Assembly: GCA_964547975.1 (NCBI GenBank) | Contig: CAZJRM010000059.1 | Location: 1 to 24,342 of the forward strand | DNA: 24,342 bases | Source of the DNA: CAYJPV01 sp964547975 | Lineage (GTDB): Bacteria; Acidobacteriota; Vicinamibacteria; Vicinamibacterales; JAKQTR01 | Direction of reading: 5' to 3' | Shown: positions 16,255 to 24,342 of the stretch, in pieces | Numbering within the stretch: the first letter of the stretch is position 1 | Layout: each line of letters starts with the position of its first letter | Made by a program: the position numbers and the translations under genes | Notes under the pieces: model-generated | Databases searched by the model: none | Told to the model about the DNA's origin: nothing | The model's input: only the letters and a program-made list of their open reading frames with translations

Positions 16255-18789
16255 TCAGCGATTCACGAGGCTCGCGGTCGCGCCCTTCCGCCCGAGCGCG
16301 TTGAACGCCGCGACCCGGACGTTGCCGCGCGCCTTGATCGGCCCCTGCACCGTGGGGCTCTGCGCCGTCGGCTCCGAGCCGTCTGTTGTGTAGCGCAACG
16401 TGAAGCCGGGCAGTTGGAGGTTGGCGCGCACGGCACCGTCGACGACCTTCAGGCCCGGAGTCGGGATCCGGTAGTTGATCGCCAGCCCCTCGCGATCGAG
16501 GCGCGGCAATTCACGTGTCCCCACCACGGTCGCAAAACGCGCCCAGGCGTCGCGATACAACGTCGCCGCCTTCGCCGCGTCGGACTCGCGTGCCCAGTCC
16601 GGATCCTGTGCCCACGCCCGCTCGGCCACGCCGAACAGCTTGGGCATCAGCATGTACTCGTACCGGCCGTCCTCCCGCGAGGTCTCGGACCACAGGCAGG
16701 CCTCGATGCCGATGATGTTCTGGCGGCCCGCGTCAGTCAGGCGGTCTTTCCCGGCAAACACGTCCGCGGGCAGTGGGTTGCCGCGGACGTCCTCCCTGGC
16801 GTTCTTGTAGTAGTCGAAGGGGATGAAGTCGAAGGGCTTGTCGATGTCGACGAACCCGCCCCAGAAGAGTCCGGGCTCCTCGGGGTTCCGGTTGTACGCC
16901 ATGTCCAGGTACAAGTTGCTCACCGGCGAGAGCACGACCCTGTAACCGTTGTTCGCGAGTCGGTAGGCCAGGTCTTCTGCGCCCCAGCCGGGCACGTTGT
17001 TCCACACGTACGTCCGCCAGCCGCGATTGGCGAATCCCGGATTCGGGACGAGCGTCGACGCTCCATTGACGCGCGCCTTGCGGACGCCCATTTCTTCCCA
17101 GCCCGAGGGCACGAGGCCGTGGCGCTTCAGGATCTCCTCGACCCGGCCGTAGAACACGAACCAGAGGTCGTCAACCGACGACAGGCGATTCGCCTTCAGA
17201 TACGCGAGCGCCGCCGGCGATCGCTCCCACACGCCGTTCGGGACTTCGTCTCCGCCGACGTGCAGGTTCTTCAGGGGCACGCCCGCCGCGGCGTGCGCCG
17301 CGACGAGATCCTCCACGACCCGCGCGATGAAGGTGTACGTGGATTCGATCGCGGGATTCATCACGTTGTCGTGATACATCTGCGCCGAGCTGAAGACCGA
17401 GCGGTCGTCGGCTTCGCTGAGCTGGTACGTGCGTGCGCCCACGGCATCCCCGGCCGCGGACAGGCGTCTGAACCGGGCGTCCATCGCCTTGATGGCGGCG
17501 CGGGCGTGCCCCGGCATCTCGATCTCGGGGATGACCTCGATGTGCCGCGCGGCGGCGTACTTCAGGATCTCGCCGTACTCCTGCGTGGTGAAGAAGCCGC
17601 TGCCGTACGGCATGTCCACGTCCGGTCCCGATCCGTAGGACGGAGGCAGGAACGACGACGAATCCAGCGTATGGCCGCGCCGGGCACCGACCGTTGTCAA
17701 CTCCGGCAGGCTCGGCATCTCGATGCGCCAGCCCTCATCGTCCGTGAGGTGGAAATGCAACGTGTTGAGCTTGTAGCGGGCCATCAGGTCGATGACACGC
17801 CGGATCGTGGACGCCGGCTGGAAGTTGCGGGCGACATCGACGTGCAACCCGCGATAACCAAAGCGCGGCGCATCGACGATGCGCATGGCCCGGAGCGTGA
17901 CACGGCGGCCCGTCGGACCCGTCGGCGGCAGGAGGCTGCGCAAGGACTGCACGCCGTAGAAGACTCCGGCACTCGAGCGGCCGACGATCCGGATGCCGCG
18001 CGGTGTCACGGTCAGTTCGTAGGCGTCGGGAGAGGTCTGGCCCTCGACGGGGCCGATGGCCAGCCTCACGGTGACGCCAGGATCGCCGGCGATGCCAAAT
18101 CGGGCTTCGAACACCTGCTTCGCCCACATGGCTTCTTCCCCGAGTTCCGGCGGTGCCACGACGCGGGGCTTGCCGATCAGGTGGAGGGCTCCCGCCAGGG
18201 TCTCCGTGCGGACCGGTGTGGGGAAGACCGGAGGAAGTGAGCCGGGAGGCGGCGTGCGGAGTGCCGCGTTCCGTTCGAACTGGACATCCGGGGCCACCGT
18301 GCGCGGAGGACGGCCCTGCTGATCGGGTCGCGTGAACGGAAGCGCGACGTAGTCGCGGATCGTGTACCCCCTGCCCGGATCGCGGTCGAAAACGAGGTAC
18401 GGCCCGACGGGGGCCTGCGAAATGTTGCCGATGAGGCTCGTTGCGTACCCGAGTTCGACGCTCCGGCCCGGTGCGAGACCCGCGAACTCCGGCGTCGGCG
18501 CGAGCCGATAGAGCTCGCCCATGACCTGTTCGATCCTGACGCCGCCGGTCTCTGTCCCGCGCGTGGGCGGCAGCAGGGTGTTGAAGTACAGCGCCCAGCC
18601 GCTGGCGGGCAAGGGTGTCGTGTCCGTGTTCGTCAACGTGAAGACGGCGCGCGACGCGCCCCGATCCTGGGGCCCGGTGAAGACGTCGCCCTTCAGGGCC
18701 CATCGGAGCTGGAAGGCGGTCTGGGCCGCAGTCGGAGACGCGGCGGCGCAGGTGATGACGACCAGGGCGGCAAGGACGCGTGCGTTCAT
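16255..18789 (-). CDS. Secreted beta-N-acetylhexosaminidase, glycoside hydrolase family 20
   Basis: This 844-residue enzyme has a signal peptide (1-22, ASPTAAQ). Residues about 25-165 form the N-terminal carbohydrate-binding (CHB_HEX) domain, about 185-305 the GH20b domain, and about 310-700 the catalytic TIM barrel with FGYRGLHVDVARNF and HFHLTDDEGWRIE. The catalytic pair is Asp514-Glu515 in HVGGDEVPNG. A C-terminal beta domain contains RYTTDGSEPT. Family 20 enzymes release terminal N-acetylglucosamine or N-acetylgalactosamine by a substrate-assisted mechanism. Chitin oligomers, glycans or cell-wall fragments are possible substrates; no linked transporter or chitinase tells which. The length and domain order match chitobiase-like members. 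ATG 18789 is chosen because the signal peptide starts there; no clear Shine-Dalgarno is seen, and the frame is open further upstream into the divergent gene without plausible coding. The 3' end is 24 bases from the convergent lysozyme-inhibitor gene. Confidence 0.93.
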   Translation of the reverse strand: MNARVLAALVVITCAAASPTAAQTAFQLRWALKGDVFTGPQDRGASRAVFTLTNTDTTPLPASGWALYFNTLLPPTRGTETGGVRIEQVMGELYRLAPTPEFAGLAPGRSVELGYATSLIGNISQAPVGPYLVFDRDPGRGYTIRDYVALPFTRPDQQGRPPRTVAPDVQFERNAALRTPPPGSLPPVFPTPVRTETLAGALHLIGKPRVVAPPELGEEAMWAKQVFEARFGIAGDPGVTVRLAIGPVEGQTSPDAYELTVTPRGIRIVGRSSAGVFYGVQSLRSLLPPTGPTGRRVTLRAMRIVDAPRFGYRGLHVDVARNFQPASTIRRVIDLMARYKLNTLHFHLTDDEGWRIEMPSLPELTTVGARRGHTLDSSSFLPPSYGSGPDVDMPYGSGFFTTQEYGEILKYAAARHIEVIPEIEMPGHARAAIKAMDARFRRLSAAGDAVGARTYQLSEADDRSVFSSAQMYHDNVMNPAIESTYTFIARVVEDLVAAHAAAGVPLKNLHVGGDEVPNGVWERSPAALAYLKANRLSSVDDLWFVFYGRVEEILKRHGLVPSGWEEMGVRKARVNGASTLVPNPGFANRGWRTYVWNNVPGWGAEDLAYRLANNGYRVVLSPVSNLYLDMAYNRNPEEPGLFWGGFVDIDKPFDFIPFDYYKNAREDVRGNPLPADVFAGKDRLTDAGRQNIIGIEACLWSETSREDGRYEYMLMPKLFGVAERAWAQDPDWARESDAAKAATLYRDAWARFATVVGTRELPRLDREGLAINYRIPTPGLKVVDGAVRANLQLPGFTLRYTTDGSEPTAQSPTVQGPIKARGNVRVAAFNALGRKGATASLVNR

Positions 18790-18839
18790 GGGGTCAGATT
18801 GCCATGGGGTCGGCACGCCCGCCAGCAGAATGTGGCGTC

Positions 18840-18895
18840 CGGCCCGCAGGGCCGATCGAGCATGGCCGCATCTGGATAGAAGCGGTCCGCCGCTT
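18840..18895. other. Two small hairpins in the divergent GH20/DUF3011 intergenic region
   Basis: CGGCCC and GGGCCG (18840-18854, 3-base loop) form one stem, and AAGCGG and CCGCTT (18880-18895, TCCG tetraloop) form another. The 160-base region also has a weak promoter-like pair, TTGGGA at 18897 and TATCCG at 18921 with 18 bases between, that could serve the DUF3011 gene. Function is not established. Confidence 0.3.
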
Positions 18896-18949
18896 CTTGG
18901 GAGAATCGTCAGGACACCCCTATCCGCTGATTTTCCCACTGGAGGCGTT

Positions 18950-19579
18950 GTGCACCAGACGATCGCTGCCATCGGCTGCCTGACGGCTGCCCTCACGCTT
19001 GCCGCGCCCGTGCGGGCACAGGAACGAACGCTGACGTGCCAGAGCTTCAACTACCGCTACACCTACTGCCGCGCCAACACCGACAACGAAGTCAGGCTCG
19101 TGCGGCAGACGTCGGGCACGCGCTGTCGGCAGTGGGACAACTGGGGCTACGACGGCCGGGGCGTGTGGGTCGACCGCGGGTGCAGCGGGGAATTCAGGGT
19201 CGGGCGCTGGCGGGGCGGCAACAGCAGCGGCAAGGATGCCGCGGTCGCGGCCGGCGCCGTGATCGCCGGCGTGGCCCTCGTGGCGGCCCTGGCCGCCAAC
19301 AAGGACCACGCGAACGATACCGTGCCGTCGTGGGCCGTCGGGACGTTCCGCGGCTACGACGACTACGAGCAGACCGATGTCGAACTGACGATTCGGCCGG
19401 GAGGGTCGGTGACCGGCTTCGCCGGGGGAGACAGCTTCAGCGGGCGCTGGGAAGGCGACCGCCTTGAGGCCGGGCGGAACCGGTTCCGCGTCGAACGGTC
19501 GGGCAACGGGTTCGTCGCCGTTGACACTTCCGGGCGCGGCAACCGGATCTACTTCCGCCGCGCGACCGGCGGGTACTAG
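18950..19579 (+). CDS. Secreted DUF3011-domain protein with a glycine-rich hydrophobic segment
   Basis: This 209-residue protein starts at GTG 18950, just after ACTGGAGG, and has a signal peptide (1-23, APVRAQ). Residues about 26-86 match DUF3011, with four cysteines (30, 40, 59, 78) and the pattern VRLVRQ, WGYDGRGVWVDRGC. The spacing suggests two disulfides. Residues 97-116 are a small-residue hydrophobic stretch (AAVAAGAVIAGVALVAALAA) that could insert in a membrane as a glycine zipper. About 80 residues of predicted beta sheet follow (TFRGYDDYEQTDVELTIRP). The function of DUF3011 is unknown; an envelope location is likely. It is first of five co-directional genes, 24 bases before the solute-binding protein. 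The frame is open far upstream but that part opposes GH20. Confidence 0.75.
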   Translation: MHQTIAAIGCLTAALTLAAPVRAQERTLTCQSFNYRYTYCRANTDNEVRLVRQTSGTRCRQWDNWGYDGRGVWVDRGCSGEFRVGRWRGGNSSGKDAAVAAGAVIAGVALVAALAANKDHANDTVPSWAVGTFRGYDDYEQTDVELTIRPGGSVTGFAGGDSFSGRWEGDRLEAGRNRFRVERSGNGFVAVDTSGRGNRIYFRRATGGY

Positions 19580-19603
19580 TTCGCGTTCCCAGGAGCATCC
19601 GCC

Positions 19604-20518
19604 ATGAACACGGAACTCGCCCGTTTCGCCCGACTCGTTCTCGCCGCCGCGGTTCTCGCGGCCCTCGTCGGCCTTCCCGCGTTTGCCCAGGACGCTACCG
19701 CGCCGAAGGCGCGGCCCGGGTACGCGGATCCCGAGGGAATTCCCCTTCGCCCCCCGGCGATCGATGTCGAGCCGGTCTGGGCCAGGCCATCCATCGACAC
19801 CGTGGCCACGATCCGCAAACGTGGCACGCTCCGCGTGGGGGTCGTGGCCAACGAACCCTTCGTGATGCGCAACGCAGAAGGCGAACTGGCGGGATTCAGC
19901 ATCGATCTCGGGAGACAGCTGGCGGCGGACCTGGGCGTCGATGTCGCGTTCGTGCCGACGTCGTGGTCGCAGGTGGTCAGCGACCTGCTCGACAATCACT
20001 TCGACGTCATCGCGACAGGTCTCTGGATCACGCCGACGCGTGCGCTTGTCGTGAACTTCTCGCATCCCACGACCGTGGGATCCGTCTACCTGGTGGCCAA
20101 CAAGGCGATGACCTCGGCGATGAAGTCCCGTCAGGACTTCGATCGCGCCGACGTTCGCCTGGTGGTGGCGGCCGGCACGAGCCAGGAGACGCTCGCATCG
20201 CGCCTGTTCCCGAAGGCGACGCTGGTCAAGGTCGACGGCGACACGGACCCGGTGGCGCCGGTCGTCGAAGGCAAAGCGCACGGACTGTTTGTGTCGAGCC
20301 CGGCTCCGGCGCTGGTCGTCCATCGCGCGCCCGAGACGCTCGTCGTGCCGTTTGGCGAACCCCTCCAGGCGGCTTCCACGGCCATGGCCGTGCGCAAGGG
20401 CGACGCGGACGTTCTCAATTTCATCAACAGCTGGCTGGCGTTTCACGCCGAAGGCGCGTGGCTGGCGGAGCGGCAACGCTACTGGTTCGGCTCGACGGCC
20501 TGGATGAAGAACTTCTAG
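19604..20518 (+). CDS. Orphan periplasmic solute-binding protein, family 3
   Basis: This 304-residue protein has a signal peptide (1-28, LPAFAQ), a Pro-rich linker, and from about residue 65 a family-3 extracellular solute-binding fold of the amino-acid-binding type. Typical features are TIRKRGTLRVGVVANEPFV, GFSIDLGRQLAADLGVDVAFV, DVIATGLWITPTRA and FINSWLAFHAEGAWLAE near the C terminus. Members deliver amino acids to ABC importers, act as sensors, or in a few cases are enzymes such as cyclohexadienyl dehydratase. No permease or ATPase gene is nearby, so the ligand and partner are unknown. AGGAG lies 8 bases before ATG 19604. It sits between the DUF3011 and DUF4214-like genes with gaps of 24 and 15 bases and is probably cotranscribed. 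Confidence 0.85.
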   Translation: MNTELARFARLVLAAAVLAALVGLPAFAQDATAPKARPGYADPEGIPLRPPAIDVEPVWARPSIDTVATIRKRGTLRVGVVANEPFVMRNAEGELAGFSIDLGRQLAADLGVDVAFVPTSWSQVVSDLLDNHFDVIATGLWITPTRALVVNFSHPTTVGSVYLVANKAMTSAMKSRQDFDRADVRLVVAAGTSQETLASRLFPKATLVKVDGDTDPVAPVVEGKAHGLFVSSPAPALVVHRAPETLVVPFGEPLQAASTAMAVRKGDADVLNFINSWLAFHAEGAWLAERQRYWFGSTAWMKNF

Positions 20519-20533
20519 AAGAGGAGCGCACTC

Positions 20534-21355
20534 ATGAGACACCGATGGATTCTGGCCGCGGCGTTCGCCGTGAGCCTGGCGGGAATGGGCGCGGCGGCAT
20601 TGGCGGCGCCGGTGACTGGGGAACCTCAGTGGAACTCCCGGGGCGGGTCCTGGGCGGATCGGATGATTGAGAGCGCGTTCCAGGAAGCGCTTCGCCGGAT
20701 GCCGACCGACGCTGAACTGCGGCGGTACCGCGTCCGGGTGTACGAAGATCACTGGAATGCGACCGACATCCGCAACGATCTGCGCGAACGGCGTGATTAC
20801 TGGAGCCACAACGACCGATCCACCAGGGACGGCAACAACTACAACATCGACCGCACGATTCGCCAGGCGTACCAGGACGTCCTCGGCCGTGGGCCGGACG
20901 CCGAGGGCCTGCGCCACTACCGCAGCCGGATGATGGATGAAGGGTGGACCGAGTGGCAGGTCCGGGACGCGCTCCGCAAGAGTCCCGAACACGTCACGAA
21001 CCCGTCGGCGTCGGCCGATCGGGTCATCAACAACGCCTATCGCGACCTGCTCGGCCGGACGCCGGACGCGAGCGGCATGATGTCGTTCCGCAACCAGGTC
21101 ATGTACCACGGCTGGGACGAGCACGACGTGCGCCAGGCCATCATGAACAGCCCGGAGTACCGGCAGAAGGGCGCCGGGATGAACGAGGCCCAGGCGCGCG
21201 AAGTCGTCCGCCGCGCCTACCTGAGCGTGCTGGGCCGCGAGCCCGACCCGGCGAGCGCCGGATTCGTCCAGCGCGTGCTCCGCGACCACTGGACCGAACG
21301 GGAAGTTGCGCGCGAACTCCGGAACAGCGAAGAATACCGGAATCGCCAGCAGTAA
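20534..21355 (+). CDS. Secreted protein with four DUF4214-like repeats
   Basis: This 273-residue protein has a signal peptide (1-24, GAAALAA) and four repeats of about 45-48 residues at about 43-90, 106-152, 162-209 and 221-268. Repeats 2-4 share the DUF4214 pattern, AYxxxLGRxPDxxG, about ten residues, then W followed by a helix ending SPEY or a variant. Repeat 1 is degenerate (ALRRMPTDAELRRY). DUF4214 repeats are mostly seen in large secreted or S-layer-like proteins with calcium-binding regions; here they form nearly the whole mature protein. The role is unknown, probably as a binding or scaffold domain. AGGAG lies 7 bases before ATG 20534, 15 bases after the previous gene. Confidence 0.8.
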   Translation: MRHRWILAAAFAVSLAGMGAAALAAPVTGEPQWNSRGGSWADRMIESAFQEALRRMPTDAELRRYRVRVYEDHWNATDIRNDLRERRDYWSHNDRSTRDGNNYNIDRTIRQAYQDVLGRGPDAEGLRHYRSRMMDEGWTEWQVRDALRKSPEHVTNPSASADRVINNAYRDLLGRTPDASGMMSFRNQVMYHGWDEHDVRQAIMNSPEYRQKGAGMNEAQAREVVRRAYLSVLGREPDPASAGFVQRVLRDHWTEREVARELRNSEEYRNRQQ

Positions 21356-21398
21356 GGTCGTCCTGCTCAACGAGAGGGCTTCTTCGAAAGGGTGTTCC

Positions 21399-22784
21399 GT
21401 GACCGACACGATTGACCGCAGCGGCCAGGCGAAGAAGGGGTTGTTCGATCGGCTGCTCGGGCTCTTCACCGAGGTGAACCCCGGTGAAGGGTTGCGGGCG
21501 CTGCTGATGCTCTGCAACGTCTTCCTGATCCTGGTCTGCTACTACATCATCAAGACGGTCCGGGAACCCCTGATCCTCACGACCGACGTGCCCGAGTGGC
21601 TGAAGAACCTCGGCATCGCCGGGCCGGCGGAGGTCAAGACGTACGCGGCGGCGGGCCAGGCCCTCGTGCTGATGGGCTTCGTGCCCGCGTACAGCTGGTT
21701 CGCGTCGCGCGTCGACCGCATGAAGCTCGTCTTCGGCGTGACCGCGTTCTTCGTGGCGAACATCCTGTTGTTCGCCTTCGCGGTCCACGCCGAGGTCGAC
21801 CACATCGGCGTGTTCTTCTATATCTGGGTGGGGCTGTTCAGCCTGTCGATCATCGCGCAGTTCTGGTCGTACGCGAACGACATCTACACGAAAGAGGCCG
21901 GCTCCCGCCTGTTCCCCATCATCGGCATCGGCGCGACGGCCGGCAGCCCGATCGGCGCCGCCATCGCCGGCCGGATGTTCGCGTCGCACCTGTCCCCGCA
22001 CGTCATGCTCTACCTCGCCGCCGCGCTCCTGGGGACGACCGCGCTGCTGTATCTCGTCGTCAGCAGAACGTCCGACGGCACGCGGCAGAAGGCCGACAAC
22101 CAGGCCAAGATCGGCGGCCGAGGCGCGTTCTCGCTGGTGCTGGCGAGCCGATACATCACGCTCATCGCCGTGCTGCTCATCGTGCTCAACATCGTCAACA
22201 CGGTGGGCGAGTACATCCTCAGCCACCTCGTCGTCGCCCATGCCGAAGAGGCGCTGAAGGCCGACGCGGCCTTCGACAAGAACGCCTACATCGGCGCGTT
22301 CTACGGCAGCTACTTCTTCTGGGTCAATATCGTTGCCGTCATCCTGCAGGCGTTCGTGGCCTCGCGCCTCGTGAAGAAGTTCGGCATCGCCGGCGTCCTG
22401 TTTGCGCTGCCGTTCATCGCCCTCGGCGCCTACGGCATGGTCGCGCTCGGCGCCACCATCGCCATCGTGCGCGTCGCCAAGACGGCCGAGAACTCCACCG
22501 ACTACTCGATCATGAACACCGCGAAACAGATGCTGTGGCTGCCGACCTCCCGCGTGGAGAAGTACAAAGCCAAGCAGGCGGTCGACAGCTTCTTCGTGCG
22601 CCTCGGTGACATGGCGGCGGCGTTCGTCGTCTTTGCGGGTACGAGCTGGCTGGGCCTCGGTGCGCGCGGGTTCGCGATCGCCAACGTGGCGTTTATCGCG
22701 ATCTGGCTCGGCCTCGCGCTGCTGTTGCTGCGGGAGAACCGTGCCCTGTCGGCCGCAGCCGACTCGGCAACACCCAGGACCTGA
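21399..22784 (+). CDS. Npt1/Npt2 (Tlc-like) family nucleotide transporter
   Basis: This 461-residue membrane protein has about a dozen hydrophobic segments and the signatures of the ATP/ADP-translocase-like family. These include YYIIKTVREPLIL (near 48-60), QFWSYANDIYTKEAGSRLFPIIG, and the long conserved segment from NSTDYSIMNTAKQ to VDSFFVRLGD. Characterised members in Chlamydiae, Rickettsiae and plastids exchange or import nucleotides across membranes; free-living bacteria also carry homologs whose substrates are mostly unknown. GTG 21399 is chosen because it follows AAAGGG by about 7 bases and gives the usual short N terminus; the frame is open back to 21306, but that would overlap the previous gene. 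It sits 43 bases after the DUF4214-like gene and 20 bases before the second kinase-like/barrel gene. Confidence 0.85.
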   Translation: MTDTIDRSGQAKKGLFDRLLGLFTEVNPGEGLRALLMLCNVFLILVCYYIIKTVREPLILTTDVPEWLKNLGIAGPAEVKTYAAAGQALVLMGFVPAYSWFASRVDRMKLVFGVTAFFVANILLFAFAVHAEVDHIGVFFYIWVGLFSLSIIAQFWSYANDIYTKEAGSRLFPIIGIGATAGSPIGAAIAGRMFASHLSPHVMLYLAAALLGTTALLYLVVSRTSDGTRQKADNQAKIGGRGAFSLVLASRYITLIAVLLIVLNIVNTVGEYILSHLVVAHAEEALKADAAFDKNAYIGAFYGSYFFWVNIVAVILQAFVASRLVKKFGIAGVLFALPFIALGAYGMVALGATIAIVRVAKTAENSTDYSIMNTAKQMLWLPTSRVEKYKAKQAVDSFFVRLGDMAAAFVVFAGTSWLGLGARGFAIANVAFIAIWLGLALLLLRENRALSAAADSATPRT

Positions 22785-22804
22785 CGACACCCGGAGGTTC
22801 GTTC

Positions 22805-24342
22805 GTGCGTTCGACGTCGCGGCTTCCGCTCTTCGTGTGCCTTGCCGCCTTCCTCAGCCTGGCCGCGGCGGCACGGGCCCAGGACTCGCGCAAGGTCGTG
22901 CTGGGGTCGACCTTCAAGCCCTCCAGCGTCCAGGCGGCGTGGATCGGTCCGGGTTACCGGAACCTGTGGACATCGGCCGTGACGTTGCCCGTCCTCGATC
23001 TCGCGAAGACCGGTGGCGGACTGACGCCGGTGCGCACGGTGGGACAGGCGCAAAGCCTGGGACTCGCCTTCAAGGGTGCGGACGGCAAGGCCTACACGTT
23101 CCGATCGCTCCACAAACACCCGGAACGGATGCTGCCGGAAGAGTGGCGAACGGGGTGGCCCGTGAAGCTCGCGCGGGAACTGACGACCGGCACGCACCCG
23201 GCGGCGGCGGTGCTTCAGGCGGCGTTCGCCCGCGTTCTGGACATCCCGGCGACGAACCCGCAACTGGTCGTCATGCCCGACGACGCGGCGCTGGGCGAGT
23301 TCCGGGCCCAGTTCGCGGGTGAGATTGGCACGATCGATGAGTTCCCGCTGCCGGGGCCGAATGGTACCGCCGGTTACATGGGTGCGACCGAAATGCTCTC
23401 GACGCTCCAATTGTGGGAGCAGTGGCTGGCGTCGCCGGAGCATCGCATCGACAGCCGGAAGTTGCTGCGGGCCCGCGTCTTCGACCTCTGGGTCGACAAC
23501 TACGACCGGCACGCGGGGCAGTGGCGCTGGATGCGGATCCCCGGAGAGCCGCTCCTGCAGCCGCTGCCGGAGGACCCCGATTTCGTGCTCGTCAGGCACA
23601 ATGGCCTGCTCGGCGCGCTGACCCGGACACGCCTGCCCGACTTCCTGAGCTTCGGCGAGAAGTACCCCCGGCGCCTGGAAGGCGCGCTCAACAACTGCTA
23701 CGAAGTGGATCGGTGGCTGCTCGCCGATCTCGATCGGGGCGCGTGGGAGGCCGAGGCGAAAGCCGTGGCGAATCGCCTCACCGACCAGGTGATCGAGGCC
23801 GCCGTCCGGACGATGCCGGCGGAGTGGTACGGCCTGAGCGGGGCCCGAACGATCCGCGACTTGAAGAAACGCCGCGACGGCCTCGTGACGTACATCCTCA
23901 GGGTCTACGATCTCGAAGCGCAACACGTGGATATTCACGCGTCCGACACGGACGACGTGGTGTCCGTGGCGCGCGGCGGCGACGACAGCCTCGACGTGTC
24001 CATTACCGCGACCGGCGCGTCCGCGCCGTACTACCGCCGCAGGTTCCTGCCGGCCCAGACGCGGGACGTGCGGGTCTACCTCCACGGAGGGAACGATCGG
24101 CTGACGAGGACCGGGGCTCCGGGTGGGCTTATCCTGGTCCGCGTCATCGGAGGCGGAGGCATCGACGTGGTCGACGACTCGGCCTCCGGCGGCACCGACG
24201 TCTGGCGCGATGCGGGCGAACTGGCCGTGAAGAAGGGCTCGGGCACGGACGTGCACGAACGCCTCTGGATCCGCACGGGGGCGCCGAAGTCGACGCCGTG
24301 GGTGGAGCCACGCAGCTACGGCCACTGGACCACCCTGTCGCC
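22805..24342 (+). CDS. Exported kinase-like domain plus barrel protein (paralog B, 3' end missing)
   Basis: GTG 22805 lies 7 bases after GGAGG (22793-22797) and opens 512 codons that run off the window without a stop. A signal peptide covers 1-25 (AAAARA). The rest parallels paralog A at 12541-15099 nearly residue for residue: GLTPVRTVGQAQSLGL, AYTFRSLHK, VVMPDDAALGEFR, DRHAGQWRWM at 234-243, LPEDPDFVL, then GGNDRL and GGGGIDVVDDSASGG. It reaches the point (EPRSYGHWTT) where the barrel of paralog A begins, so a barrel is expected beyond the window but not seen. Gln239 again replaces Asn in DRHxxN. It is probably cotranscribed with the upstream nucleotide transporter. Kinase function is inferred from motif layout only. 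Confidence 0.78.
   Translation, partial: MRSTSRLPLFVCLAAFLSLAAAARAQDSRKVVLGSTFKPSSVQAAWIGPGYRNLWTSAVTLPVLDLAKTGGGLTPVRTVGQAQSLGLAFKGADGKAYTFRSLHKHPERMLPEEWRTGWPVKLARELTTGTHPAAAVLQAAFARVLDIPATNPQLVVMPDDAALGEFRAQFAGEIGTIDEFPLPGPNGTAGYMGATEMLSTLQLWEQWLASPEHRIDSRKLLRARVFDLWVDNYDRHAGQWRWMRIPGEPLLQPLPEDPDFVLVRHNGLLGALTRTRLPDFLSFGEKYPRRLEGALNNCYEVDRWLLADLDRGAWEAEAKAVANRLTDQVIEAAVRTMPAEWYGLSGARTIRDLKKRRDGLVTYILRVYDLEAQHVDIHASDTDDVVSVARGGDDSLDVSITATGASAPYYRRRFLPAQTRDVRVYLHGGNDRLTRTGAPGGLILVRVIGGGGIDVVDDSASGGTDVWRDAGELAVKKGSGTDVHERLWIRTGAPKSTPWVEPRSYGHWTTLS

Noticed and set aside
16414..18240. Plus-strand open frame of about 600 codons
   Set aside because: Antisense to the GH20 gene, which has all catalytic motifs.

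Overview
This window is GC-rich bacterial DNA, most likely from an Acidobacteriota genome, with class Vicinamibacteria as a reasonable guess. The main clue is the secreted VWFA-related protein at 4790-6685, whose layout matches a family typical of acidobacteria. The density of secreted and outer-membrane proteins fits too. The sequence is a scaffold with one run of exactly 100 N (12441-12540), so the true distance across that point is unknown. No tRNA, rRNA, CRISPR array or complete insertion sequence was seen. No gene-free stretch reaches 300 bases; the longest is about 190.

Left part (1-9403). It opens with the C-terminal part of a secreted M28 zinc peptidase fused to a cyclophilin-like domain, then a cytoplasmic CapA-type metallophosphatase. 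Two minus-strand genes follow: a glutamate/aspartate racemase and a D-Ala-D-Ala-ligase-like ATP-grasp enzyme. A long inverted repeat separates these two. Diverging from the racemase is a plus-strand pair, the VWFA-related protein and an exported nucleosidase (MTAN/PNP superfamily). A secreted protein with a CPPC thioredoxin-like domain comes next.

Middle (9405-15099, minus strand). There is a large exported phospholipase-D-like protein with an N-terminal beta-rich, barrel-like region; its 5' end is lost in the N gap. On the other side of the gap is an 852-residue protein with a signal peptide, a kinase-like domain carrying DRHxGQW, and a C-terminal outer-membrane beta-barrel.

Right part (15289-24342). 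It holds a two-domain protein that looks like a fusion of g-type and i-type lysozyme inhibitors, and a minus-strand GH20 beta-N-acetylhexosaminidase. Then comes a run of five closely spaced plus-strand genes: a DUF3011 protein, an orphan solute-binding protein, a four-repeat DUF4214-like protein, an Npt-type nucleotide transporter, and a second kinase-like/barrel protein that runs off the end. The two kinase-like/barrel proteins are clear paralogs on opposite strands, pointing outward around a block of about 7.7 kb.

Most genes concern the cell envelope: peptidoglycan precursors (racemase, ligase), amino-sugar release (GH20), protection from lysozyme, and outer-membrane proteins. The most interesting combination is a nucleotide transporter gene ending 20 bases before a gene for an exported kinase-like barrel protein. 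It raises the untested possibility of nucleotide-dependent chemistry in the periplasm.
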